A DNA stretch of 64,000 bases from Lineus longissimus. Taxonomy: Eukaryota; Nemertea; Pilidiophora; Heteronemertea; Lineidae. The first letter of the stretch is position 1, and every line of letters starts with the position of its first letter. The notes beneath the pieces are model-generated. The model searched no databases. It was not told the DNA's origin and saw nothing but the letters and a program-made list of their open reading frames with translations. This document shows positions 36,073 through 49,100 of this stretch, one piece after another. The translations under genes were made by a program, and so were the position numbers. The DNA lies in assembly GCF_910592395.1 (NCBI RefSeq), contig NC_088324.1:13170953-13234952 (forward strand), in the 5' to 3' direction.

Positions 36073-39000
36073 CTATGACTTATATATCAATAAAGGATGT
36101 GCTTCCGTGTTAAATATAAACTTATCTGACGGCAATAGATTTTCGTCCTCACTGAACAAAAGATAGAAATATTTCAAAGTCTCGCCCAAAAAGAAGCTCT
36201 CCATTTTGTCCCGGTAGATTGGGCGTTCTGGATTTTTCACATTATTTATTGAACTGTATCCACCCTCCTTTAACCGCGTGTGGCGCTCAAAAGCTTGGAA
36301 TATCTGCCAGCCCCATTCTTGGTATTTTTTGTCCTTCGTGTAGCGATAGAGATAGAAGAAACTCTCGATTGTTTCTGGTCGAAGGAGGTTGTGGGTGTCT
36401 GCCGACTGCAAGCGATTAAGAAAGAGAAATGACATTAGAAAATCAGAGAAAGCATGCAGGACGGTATTGCAACAACAACCAAATATCTGCTAAACAAGTT
36501 GAGACAGGCTGTATGACATGAAGAGGAAAGGTGAAGTATTCAGAAAGAAAACCAGCCTCACCTTTAGCAACATTACTTCTTATATGTTTTTGCCAAGGGA
36601 AATTATACCAAACTGGAGGTATTTGTTGTAGCACCAAATACTGCAAGGTTGAGTTAAAATGTAGGCAAAAACGAAGGCGCCAAGCCAAGGTTTTAGTTTA
36701 AATGACGACATGACTAGGTGAGCAAGCAAACCTTGAGCAAGTAGTGTAAGATAATCAACTCGCCTGGTAAAAAACACCTTCATTCCAGTTTTAGGATTGG
36801 GCATTGGCAATCAACCATTTCCTAAACAAGAGTACTAACCTTTATAAAGATATCGTCCTTCGCACCGGGCAACATATTAAAGTGTGCAATTTCGGGACTG
36901 AGCCCTGTCTCAGTCGTGGCATACATCTGGTAACACGTGTAGGCCAACTTCTCTGCTAGCTCCATATGTGCCTTAGGAAGGCCATTATGATAGCCGAGGG
37001 CTAATGTCCCCGGCAAATAACACACTAAATGGTCCTAAAAGAGAAAGATAAGATACTTGAAACAGAATTCCGACAAGAGTCTGCTAGGGTGGACTTGGCA
37101 ACCAATACAGTAGATATCGATGACTTTGAAGAGATGAAAATGACCATACCATTTTAGGACTAAATGCACTTCCGCGTAGTAACTCCCCAATAAAGGTCAG
37201 CTTCTTTGGCCCTGATTCTCTGACTAGTTGTGTGCTGACACCGTGCATGGCAAGGTTATAATCATCTCGTAACCTGAAGAAGAAAACATACATGTAGAAA
37301 TTTATAGATCCCATTTTTCTAAATTGTAATGAACAAGCTAAAGATACATCTTTGCCAAAGCCATATTTTCCAAATTGACTACACCTCAGCAGCCATAAGG
37401 TTCAGCAGTCTTTCCTCCAATGTATATGCTACTCATTAGTAGTTTTTTAAATAGTATTTCTACTTCTAGCAAACGGCCATGGCCGAGTAACTCTGACATC
37501 AGTTCATTTTATGTTTAAGGGGTGTATCAGTTTACACTCTCAGTATCTTACATGTCCTCCTTCTTGCCCGTCTGTATCCACTGTTTGAGTAAATATTCAT
37601 AATAACTATCACCACGGGCACCAAGGGTTATCGTCGACCCACTACGGAACTGACCCGACTGGGCGTTAATGAATATAGGCACTAGTCCTGTCTGTTTGGG
37701 CAGCATATGTACATGGTTAGTGACACTCTCAACAGCTTCCTGCAATGATCATTATGAGAAAGGTTCATTAAATATGAGATATCGTCCCCAGTGGAAGTTG
37801 TGAACATGGAAACATTTGACGTGGCTTGCTCCTGTCTTCTTTTTTAGTCAATTTTCAGTGGTAATGTTTCCAAATTTCATCCAATTTTGTACCATAAATG
37901 ATGCCAGCAGTTGCCCTGTAAATACTAATACTTGCCTTATATATTTTATTGCCTGTAGCATGACTTAGATCCTTGAACTCCATCTGAATGGTCGTGACCT
38001 CTGATGTGCTACTGTCAGGTCCCCACCGTGGAGCGTGGGCCATCCCGGTGGCTAGGTTGATATCGGAAAACGGCACGCCAGAACGCTTGTTGAAACATGG
38101 CAGCAGTCTATTCCCCAAATCAGTCTGAAACAAAATCATTTCTGATTAGTACTAATAGTCTTTTCCCCTTGCTTTTCCTCAAAAGGAGAGCCTTTTACAC
38201 GCAGTCAGCTACAAGGTTTGAAGATCACACCACAGTCACAAGGGTTACTGGATATTTCATTACAATCAGACAGCTTTTAAAGTGTTGAGAAGTCTCACTG
38301 AAACATCAGAGTGTGACACTCGGTTGTGGTGACATCTGGTTTTACTGACAACAGCTTATACCTCAGTGACTACTATGATATTTGCAGAGAGATTGGGTCA
38401 GTTGTACTTCATGGTATCTGGTAAGATACTTACTGCTTTTTCGAGAAATAATTTATCCCCTGTGAGATGATATGTGCTGAGCAAACCACCAAGAACACGA
38501 ATGGTTATCTCGAATAAGTTAACATCTCTATCGTTATGGAATGACAGCTTCTGCTCAACCCAGGTGCGAGCTTCCTTAAATTCTGAAACAGCCGGTCAAA
38601 AAAGTTCAGAAATAAAACAGAAACATTTGTCAATTGATACAAAGGTAAAAGCTGTCGGACTCATCAATTGTGACTTTGGACAAGACACTTCACTTTCGAA
38701 TCAGGTTGCAGCAATTCAAATGCTTTGTTAGCGGGGAACTTAAGTCTGTGATTGCTGGCCCTGAAATCAGGGACTTCTGTTGTCTCAACGTTCTTTCTTG
38801 GTTGTCATTCTTGCAGGGCTGTATACAGATTTTCATCCACCTCCACACATAAGTGAGATCACTAAACCAACCTTCTTTTAGCCCCATGATAAACATGGTA
38901 TCCAATGAATCAATCAGTGTCAGCCCGACATCAAACCACGTTGAATAAGATTTTGAAATTGGCTTGAGTTCATCGTGTCCCCATGCATGCTTCCTGTACG

Positions 39001-41844
39001 CAGTCCATGCATGTTTGAATGCATTGACGACTGCTTGCTGTTTTTCATTCTGGGGTCCTGAAATATACAAAGGGAAAGATTTTGCGTTCATTTTTGGTAA
39101 GGGCATGGGTGTACATCCAACTATATACTGCAAAAGGATGTTTGAAATGAACTGGAATTTCTATGTTCCATCAGCATTGATCGATTACAGTGCTCAGATA
39201 ATCTTTGTTAGCGATAAGAAAATGGCCCCTGGAGACAAACAAATCTTCTCAATATAAGAAGATTGAACAACAGGGCAATCAATCAATGCGGAGGAAATTG
39301 CTGTCTGCTATCTTGTATGGTTAAGTCTACACATGTATTGTGAATTCAGGGTTTTTTCACTCCTTCATCATTTACAAAACTCTCAGTAGAAACATACAGT
39401 AGAAACAGTAAAATCTATTGGACTGATCGGCTGTTCAGATAAATTGACACAGCAGCACATGTGTTGTTTAACACAAACAAACCAAGATTTTGGATAAATC
39501 AATTTGATAACTTCTCACACTTCGTACATTAACTGTTTTAACCTAAGGTAATTATTGTAAATCATCAGGGGGAAACATTGGTGTATGCAAGAAGAACAAG
39601 ATCAACTCGATGATAACGGAGGCAATTATGAACTTGCCTTTGACAAATAGAATGTTTTCGGGTCATCCTGTGTAAATAACAGTGGGCCCAGAAGTTGCAA
39701 TTTCAGCACAACATGCAAATAATCATTCTCTAGGGTAATAACTATAGTTGGTATGGATGTTTTGCCCCTCCAGTCGGCCATTAGGCAGATGAGTTATAAA
39801 CAATCGATCAAGACTAACTTGCTCAACCCAGAGTTTGTTCAGATTGTGCAAATAAGCAAGTATGTTGACCAATTTGTCATAGAGCCAGAGAAGCAGTTTG
39901 TTTCAATGTTCATGCTGTGGGAAGGGACATTTTAGGGCCCTGAAAGCCAATATCAGTGGTTTTATTCGGTGCACTAAACTCTCGAGAGTATAGTTTTTAA
40001 TTCTATTTCTAGTGAATCCTGGCTGGAAACCTGATAGATTTTGAACAAAGAAAGTCCTTGTAATTGTTGACAATGGGTGAATGCGTCCATTAAACGAATT
40101 TGGAAGTCACGAAACAACTCCTGTGAGCAAAATGATCGCATTTCTGATTTTTTCCTGGGAAGAGCCTCATTTGTTTCAATCAGTGAAGGCCATTAGTATA
40201 TAACACACGTAATGGGCTGGAGCCATCTGCGCAATTAGCTACAATCAATAATTGGCGATGCATCTAGACTACTAATCTGAAAGTTGGCAAGAGGTACTTT
40301 ATTCCTAAGCTTTCTTGATGTTATTTCCTCTTGGTAGGATAGATACTGGAGGTAATATTGTGCCTTCATCAAGTAAATTGAATCAAGTAACCTAAATAGA
40401 TCATCTGTCAAAACAAGGAAAGTAGCATTGCCTGCCAATTGGTTGCTGAGCAATATATAAACCCCATTTCAGATGAAACGTCAGAAATGATGAATACAGT
40501 ACTTACCACCGTACGGATCACTTGTTTCTGCATTTTCTGTCTCACCCGGCTTCTGAAAAGATCAAGACAAGACAAAAACTTCAATGTACATATAGATCAG
40601 GGTCCCCCAAATCATACCCTCGAGATGAATCCTGGCGGAAATCCTAGGTAGACCAAGATCATGCTCATGATTATCCACTTCTTTGTCTGAGTTTGACTGT
40701 CAAAACAGATTTTTGAAGTAGCAAAAAATTTAGGTAATCCAACATTATTCATTCATTCATTCTACTCACCTCACCCGCTCCTTCCGCCTCATCCTTATCT
40801 GCATTGTTCACATCTTGGCCACCAGGGGGCTCCTTCAGAGGAACATGCTGTTGTGGCTGTGAAACATGTTCTCCAGTTTCATTGGAAACAATTTTTTTTC
40901 GCAACTTCTCCTGAAATACACAATTTTAAAAAGGCAAATTACTACTAACATACCTCAAGCTACCTCAAGTTCGTTAGGCCGGCAACATGGACAAAAGAAA
41001 TTGAATATCGAAATTCACATCAAGCAAGACCAAATGACTAATTAGAGACTCGGGCATTGTCGCACAAGGATGGTTTTTTTCTGAAGACTTCAGTAAATAT
41101 CAGCATCCTTTTAGTGCATCACAAGGTTTTTAAAACCTTCATGATTGATTATTATTAATAAGAAAGAAACAAGTACATCAAAAGAAACTTAAAATTGACT
41201 TACAAGCATTTTGTTTTTCTGCCTAGTAATTTCATCCAGTTTATCCAAATGTTTGGCGCTATCAAGTAGCGCATCAGCATGTTTTCTTCGGGAGAGTTTG
41301 TCCACATCTTCCAAATGAGCAAAGTCTTCGTAGATTGTGGGTATGACATAGACGAGGCAGACGACGGCGGCAAATGACAGAATGGTCAGCAAACATCGCT
41401 GTAGACGGGATAGGCGGTTCCATACCTGTAAGAAACCATTTTGATGACGTTTGTGCGCTGACCTGGAAGGTTCACAGTGGCTTTTGGCACTGTCTTAAGT
41501 TGGCCGAGGCGTCAGATGAGTTCCGAGTGTGAATGTGCACACAAAATTGAAAAAAAATTGGCGATACAACGGCGTCAACGCAGACTGAGACTCTCCTCAT
41601 GACAAGACAATGTCACGTGGCGCGTGATACAATACCGTGCAACGTTAGTCCATCCAGAGTTGATATAAAAGATATGCAATTGCTTGAGTGTTGGCTAAAA
41701 AAGGGCCAAAATCACAAATGGGTGATTAGTACTCACCCTCCAATAAGCTTGACGTTTTCTGCTTTGGCCTTTCTTGCCTAGTTGTGACGTATCGACATTT
41801 TCGATTGTCAAAACCGTATGATTTCGCGAAGAATTCGTGAGCAT
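36073..41844 (-). CDS. MAN1B1: ER mannosyl-oligosaccharide 1,2-alpha-mannosidase (glycoside hydrolase 47)
   Basis: Eleven coding exons on the minus strand give 626 residues (human about 699): 41844-41737, 41425-41204, 40910-40770, 40552-40507, 39057-38872, 38582-38434, 38124-37936, 37739-37552, 37273-37150, 37034-36840, 36405-36073. The enzyme trims one mannose from Man9GlcNAc2 glycans in the ER/Golgi and marks misfolded glycoproteins for degradation. It is a type II membrane protein: N-terminal tail, helix at about residues 47-68 ([20 protein letters not shown]), low-complexity stem, then the (alpha/alpha)7 domain. Family signatures are present: [73 protein letters not shown] and the calcium-binding FNTEAHP, so all three catalytic acids are kept. 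The intron after 37936 has a GC donor. SWT1 starts 1.3 kb away in the opposite direction. Confidence 0.97.
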
Positions 41845-43180
41845 TTTTACATCTGTTATGTATTATATGATACTTTCTTCAACGAGAAATCACTTGCCAC
41901 AACTAATAATCAGAACAACGCTTTGATTGTTGCGAAAATGTAATCTAATGTATTCTACCAAGTGCCCAACAACACTTGCAAATTCCTACGCAATTTGACA
42001 AATTTCACGAAACAAGTTCGGAAAAAGTATACTCCTTTAATTAAAGTTCACTAAAGTTAACTTTTAAAATAATTACATTAAAGAATAATCTATAGTTGTA
42101 TGAATTTTTAAAGCCTCAGATCTCTTGGAAAACGAAGAGTAAATTATAGCGCATTAATTTGGTACTACTTTAATTTACGACTTCACATAAAGTGGTCTGA
42201 GCACTTGCAGATTGATCTAATTTGAAATTCTTACAACAGAGGGATCCCTTGTTGTATCTATAAATAGAATTTCACCAAATCTGCCTTTTTCACTCATTTT
42301 TATTCATGAAAATAAGTTTAAAACAGCATATATCTCTGGATATTTACAGACCATTCTCAATGAATGTGGCTTAATATTGAAAATTATGCAAAGATGAATT
42401 CCCAGTCACTGTGAGTCAGTATCCATATCTGAGGTGATTCACTAAACTTAGCCTAAGTTGCATGTACACTAATAATACACTCACTATAGTTATCTATCTA
42501 CCACTACCAGACTGAGAATCTAAGATGTAATTGACAATATGAACAATAGAAAGTTTGTGGTATGTGCACAGTCTCATGAAGACGCTGAGTCAGTCAGTCT
42601 CTGACTCGCTCGCTCGCAGTCGACACTGACTGACTGTACTCTACTGTCACATCGGACTGTCAGTCACGGGCGCGGCAGAGGAGGACGACGCATCCCATGG
42701 CCAGGCATGATTGATGATAATGATGAGCGACCGGCTGGGCTGGGCAAACTCTTTTGGCAGAAAAATACGACACTTCGGAACTGCGGTTCCGGATATGACG
42801 ATGGTACGGTTAACCGAGCCAGCAAATGATCGCAGTGTTTACTGTGATAGTGTGAAGGCGATAGGCCTCTGTGTTATAGGTCCGGTCTTTAGGCAAACTG
42901 TACCATCGTCATATCTTGGACCGAAGTGTTGTATGCCATTAGCCTCTGTGTGACCCTTTGTTCCAAGACTGAAACATTCAAGAGGTCGATTGGTATCTAT
43001 ACATGGATTTTGCAATGAAATTCAACAGTACCCACAAGCTCCCTGAGTCTGAGCAGCTACTTCAATTAAAATCAACACAAGGTGTGTGGAGATGGGTAGT
43101 CAATTCTTTCTAATAAAAATAATTAAGTGTCTTGAAACAATATTTCCCGCTTGTTTTTTAGTTGACACCTCATCGCCACA
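41845..43180. promoter_or_regulatory. Divergent intergenic region between MAN1B1 and SWT1
   Basis: The 1.3 kb between the two start codons should hold both promoters. The SWT1 ATG follows an acceptor (ttgttttttag, ending 43161), so an untranslated SWT1 exon lies upstream. A G+C-rich patch at about 42.6-42.75 kb, rich in ctgact/ctcgct repeats, is the best promoter candidate. An inverted repeat sits at 42771-42928. No TATA box is obvious. Confidence 0.45.
42771..42928. repeat. Inverted repeat in the MAN1B1/SWT1 intergenic region
   Basis: Left arm about 42771-42812 (cacttcgg ... gatatgacgatggtacggtt) and right arm about 42893-42928 (aactgtaccatcgtcatatc ... ccgaagtg) are inverted copies with a 20-base core differing at one base and matching outer ends. 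The spacer is about 80 bases. Confidence 0.75.
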
Positions 43181-46100
43181 ATGAGTGAAACAAAAGGGAA
43201 GAAGGGGTCCCTACCCCTTGGCTGGATTGTAAAACAATCCTCCACATACAAGGACCGGGTGTATTACTTCAACCAGATTACAGGTGTCTCGACTTGGGAG
43301 CTGCCAAAGCTGGATGAAACTAAAGATACCAAAATGAAGAAGACCAAAGAAAAAGATAAGGCTGATGGGAAAGGCGGTCTGAAAGAGCAAACAAAAAAGA
43401 ACAAGACAGAAAAGGTTGATGTCCGAGAGAAGGGGGATTTTCTAGATCAGAAACATAAGATAAAATCTAAAGCAGTGGTAAAAGGAAAGATGGAGGACAA
43501 AGATAAAATTGAGCTCAAAGTTGATCCAAAACGCCAGATGGAATCGAAAGGAGAACAGGTTGCAGTCAAACGGAAATCAGAAAGAAATGACAAGACAGAA
43601 TCTAAAGGAAAGGAGGTGGCCAAACGGAAAGTAGATCTGACAGCTACGACAGAAGAGGGAATGGTGAATGAGACAGGCTCTGACCTGGAAGAGGTTTGTA
43701 CACATGGTATATGGAAAGAATGAAAGAAGTATAGAAAGAATGAAAGAAATCGAGAGAAAAATCAACTTGCCTTGGCTGGAACTACAGATCCCAGTGAAGG
43801 CAACTCGATTTTTCTGTACTTTTTCATTCTTCTCAGTACTAATCTGTTATCGCCTGGTCACTGTATTTCATTTTGCCTTAACAAGGTATTCCTGTTGCTT
43901 ACCTGCAGTCAAAGCCAGTGACATCTTTGATTTTGAAAATTATTTACGTATGCTAATTTCCTTTAAGGGTGAAGTTGTCGACTCTGTAGAAGAACCTGGG
44001 ACAAATTCAGCTGTGCAGCCAACAGCAACGGATTCCAAGCAACAGTCAGATGTCAATGAGTCAGGATCTAAGGTCAAGGAAGCAAAAGATTTGAGTGATT
44101 CAGATTCGCCAGCAGAATCTCCTTCTAAACGGTCGAGACATTCTCCTAGGAGGCATAAACATAAAAAGCATAGGTCAAAGAAATCGTCAAAAAATGACTT
44201 AAGTCCGCATAGGAGCGACAAAACGGGTAGTGATAGGGGTAGGAAAAGATGCAGTGATTCAGTTGATGAAGAGGATAGTTCAGAAATGAGGGTACCAGTG
44301 CGCAGTGCGAGAGAGTTAGGGTTGAAGCCTTTGAAGTTAGATAAGCCACTGAGGAGGCCTAGGACTTCTAGTGTTAGTGTTGTCGGGCCTGCTCTGGCAC
44401 CGAAAAGGGCGCCTTGTTCTGTAGAAAGGGAAAAAGAGCATGAAACCTCGGCTGGAAAGTCAACAGATATTAATCCTGGAGGGTTAGGAGCGGAATGCCG
44501 AAAATCTTGTTCCAAGTTAAATTTGGTTGTGAGTGGAAATGAAGTTGGTACGAAAAATGGAATATCCGAAAAATCGAGTAGTGTTAGTATTAGTAGCAAG
44601 ATTGAATCTGTCGCAAAATGTGAATCAGTTGATAAGTCATCCTTGCTGGAGAAATCCAGGGGTATAAGTTCAGGAGATGTCAGTAAAGCTATTGAAAGGT
44701 TGAATAAGGCTATTGAAAAAACTGTTAAGGAATCTCACAAGAGAAGTAGAGGTGGTGAGTCAGATGATTTGAAATCAATCTCAAAATGTTTGAAATCATC
44801 TCCAGAGACAGAAACTGCTGAAGTTGGGATGGAAAAGTTGACAAAAAATCAGCGTAAGAAGCGAGCAAAGGCTCGAGCGAAGACGGCAAAATTGGTGGAA
44901 AATCTTAAATTTGTTACAACGCAGATTCGAAAAGTGACTGATTCTCCGGAAGAGAAGCGAAAATTGGATGCGCTGCGTAAATCTCAGTCAACAGAGACTT
45001 CGGAAGTACCAAATGTCTCTATTCAGGATAGACCTGTTCTGAAAGCTGTGAGGAAATTGCACACATTTGGGCAGACTGTTACACCTGACCTGGTGCAAAA
45101 AGAGAGTGCTGTCAATACAGCGGGGCCACTGGGACCGATTCTTGACTCGATGAGACCTCGGTCATTGCTGGTCAATGCAATCAAACCTGCTGCAACTACA
45201 ACTGCTGGGATTATTCTGCAAAATCGGTCGCTTGGGTCTAAGTTAGTTCCATCCCAATCTGCAATAGCTCCACCAGCAACAGTACAAAATGCAGCAGCAC
45301 AGGATATGAAACTCAGTTTTAAGATGGCTCCGCAACCGCAGACGAAAATTCAGCCCATTGATTTCAATCTATTGAATGCTCAACATGCAAAGAAGAAAAT
45401 TGTGCCAGTCAAAAAATCAGACAGGCTATTTGGAAGACAGAGCCCTGACTTGCCTTTGGACAGTAATAATGCATTGTTCAATGCTCAACAGTTAGCTGGT
45501 CCAAGTTATGTTGGCACTGGAGCAGATGAAATTTCAGGTAAAGAGGAGAATGATGCTAATTGGGATAGACAACATGAATTCAATTCCAATAACATGGCCT
45601 CTGGAAATCTGACCATGAGCATGGAACAGAAAGTTGTCCAAAGTGAAGCATTGAAAACTATTGAAAAGTCGGGTGGCCTTTTTGGAAAGGGGGCTACAAA
45701 AAATCTGTTTGGAAAGCAGGGGAATGAGGTTGCGAACCGAAATGCATCCCCTGTGTTAGACTTGGAGTCGCCTGATTTTATAAGCGAAACATTACCATTA
45801 TCGAGCCCTGAGGCTATGCAGCAGGATGCCTTTTTCTCGCCGATACACCGTCCTGTTACGCCAGAATTGACAATGGAATTGGCCCAAACATGGCAAGGAA
45901 TGGACACTGTGATGCAGCAAAATCCACCTTTCCACACTCCACACATAACGGGTTACACGAGAAGTGCTATGACCGAGCCTCTGCCTTTGAGAAGCGACAT
46001 GAATGTATCACCATTTGAAGCAGCACTTGGCATGGGGAACCAGACATATCATGCAGATGTGATCGAGTCGATGGATACAGATCAAGGATCGTCTGTTAAT

Positions 46101-49100
46101 ACGGTAAGTTTGACCAGAATACTTGGAGCAATGTTTGCAGTCTTGTGGTTTAGACCCCATGCAGCGGTTCCTGGCTTTGGTAAGGAAAACTGCTTGGATG
46201 AGGAACACAACTGATCACAACAAGCTGTCAGTTTTCTCATCATGTTGGCATACATTCTGGACCACTTGTACTAGTATTGGTGAAAATATAGCAGGGAGTT
46301 CAATGAGGCAGTTCAAGGCTATAAGCAGAAGAAGAAGAGCTAAAGCCACACCTCCTTTATGGCAAAAGTCAAAAACTAGGATCTTTCAAAATTGGCTTCT
46401 TGATAAAACCTGCCTTCCTGTTACAGAAACTCTTCATCGTATTAGATACGAATGTCCTAATGCAACACACTGCCTACGTTGAAGATCTACGTGATCGAAG
46501 CTTCAGCAACCTCGGCAAGCCGGTGGTCATCATACCTTGGATTGTCATGCAGGAGTTGGATTCCTTGAAAGACAACAAAGGTCCTAATAGGGTGAGTGTT
46601 GTTTTGAATCAACCACTGCAAGAGCTTTGAGATGTCTTTCACTATTTAGGCTTGCTGACAGTATTGAGCAAACAGTTTAGTGTCGAGTATTCATTTGAAA
46701 GAGTTGTCTACAAAAGCTTGTTGAAAGATTCCACTTAAGAGTAGACTTCAACAGACATTATCTAATCCATCTCTGTTGTCACCATTTTCAGATTCTGCAA
46801 AGAAGCTACAGTGCCGAGACACAGGCCCGCCTGGCAGTGAAGTTCTTACACACTTGTTTCCAGAGCAAACATCCACGGATTGTAGGGCAGACCCCGCGGG
46901 AGGTAAGGATTCATCTCTCAGACAACTCTTAGTCATATAGAATATTTTGAAAGTTAGACATCAACCTATAAGGGAACGACATGTAAGTATTGACTGGCAG
47001 TCGGTCTGGAATTGCACCGGCTCTTGTGCTGCAGTGCTGTGCTCCAAGACAGTACATGTATGATATTGAAATTACCTGATTCAGTCGAATCTCCCTAAGC
47101 AGACACCTCTCTAATAAGGACATTCTTTCTATCAAGGACAATAGTACATGTGTTTTCCTCGTCTTCAGGCAGCGCTTCCTACCTCAGGAGACCTCACGAT
47201 AGAATCCAATGATGACCAGGTGCTACAGTGTTGTTTACAGTGCAAAGAAAAATGTAAGTTGATAGATATTTCAAGTCTCTGATTGTTTCTCAGGCCTTTA
47301 GGGTATGTAAATAAGAATCGTAATTTTGTCAAGAAGAATTACAACAGATAGGCCCCATTTCCATCAAACATTGAAAACACTGTTAGAATATCAATTTCAT
47401 GCTAGGTCAGACTATTCAGACATCATTTTGAAGTACCAGATAGGCATGATAGGTTGAATTTGTTGAAATGTTGTGTGTTTCAGATCCAGATTCCCTGGTG
47501 GTACTCTTTACGAATGACATGAATTTGTGCAGTAAAGCTATGATAATGGGGATACAGGCATTTACACACGAGGTTAGCATGGTTATTGAAACTTTACAAT
47601 TAATCATTAGAATTGATTGGTTCCCTAGAAAGTTTGCCCCAGCAAAGTTTTGACTTTAAAGAAGAGAAGATCTGTGAAAACTACAGTAGTGACATTTGCA
47701 ATGAAGGACTGGTGCAGACCCAAATGGGAAGGGGGGCAATCCTGGCCTGTGCCCCTGAATTTCAGCAAGATCGTTCAAATTGACCATGGAGTTATAAAAC
47801 TTCTCAGAGTCATGAATCTGCCTTTAAAACCATTGAAGTGTTCTGAAATGGCCCTCCTGTAGCTCTTTAATTTCGTTACAGAATCTCCAAAATGGTATCA
47901 ATAACTTCTGTGTAGTTCCTGCCGATGTCGATGATGATCAGCTTGATAACCTCCGAACCCATACACCACCAGTTTTGGTAGATCCAGTTCAGAAAAAGCA
48001 AGAAGATGCTAAAAAACTGGTAAGTTGGTGTAGATCTTTTGCATGACATAATGGCAGACTAGGTCAGAAAACATAACAGAGCCAGGTCACTTGTGATGTC
48101 TGGTGGAATTCCACCACACATCACAAGCGCTGTTGCGTTTCCTGACAGCGTCCGCCATTACATCAGGCAAGTCATCTATTATCAGAATCAGGAAATCTAA
48201 CACATTTCCAATGCATCATCCCTTGGTTTACTTTCCAGGCTGATGATATCCTCTGTGATTTGAAGGAGATTCTCCATGAAGGGCTGTCAATCGTCCTCCG
48301 GTCTGAGCTACAGGCAGTTTATGATGACGTATGGTCAGTAGCATTTCTCATTACACTTACCTTTTTATGCTTCAGTGATCTTTTCTAGTAAATTTACGTT
48401 CTTGTTCCAGTCATTGTTGTTATGAGTTGGGAAATTGCAGAGGGCTTGCCATTGCTGTCCAATCTCCATTTACTCAGGTTGTACTGGCCTACACAGGCAA
48501 AAGTTTCCGTCTGAGTTTGAATACATTAGTGTGTGCTCTGTCTTCCAGGAAAGATATAGTCTTCAAGAAACCTCCCTGGACTCTGTGTGATATTCTCCAG
48601 TCTATCAAAAAGTAAGTGTAACATGGCATGAGAGTGTTGCTAGCTTTAGTTGTGGGCAAAAATTTTCTGGCTGTGAGACTGTCAGTAAGCTATTTAGGCT
48701 ATTTTAAAACCAATTTGTCTTGTGAACACATCAGTCATTGAACTTTCAACACTTAATTCACCGGATGTATTGTTATAACCTGTGAATTGGTTTGTTTTGG
48801 CAATGGGTTCGAAGATTTCCAGCCAAACTCCTTTGAATTGGAATTATCTGATCTGTTGCTGAGCCCTAGTTGAATTGAAACGTCTTTTCCCTGATGAATT
48901 TTTGGCTTTACTTGCAGACATTGGATTGCTGTTTTTGGAGATCTATTTGGTCGAGATTTAGAATGCCACATTCAGGCCCTTGCCAAGCACTTCAAGTCTG
49001 GACAAGGTATGTTTAGATCAGTAGATGTGATTCTGGGGCTCTAGTTTGCCCAAATGTAATGGATTAAGTTCTTGATGTTTCTCAGAATACTATTGTTGGT

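Noticed and set aside
43694-43967. Open frame continuing upstream of the large SWT1 exon
   Set aside because: It is the intron between the WW exon and exon 2: a GT donor follows 43693 and an ag acceptor ends at 43967, and the peptide (hydrophobic, Cys/Phe-rich) is unlike the flanking Lys/Ser-rich protein.
43940-44599. 219-codon antisense open frame opposite the SWT1 large exon
   Set aside because: Shadow of a long coding exon with biased codons; low-complexity Ser/Leu content and no splice or start context.
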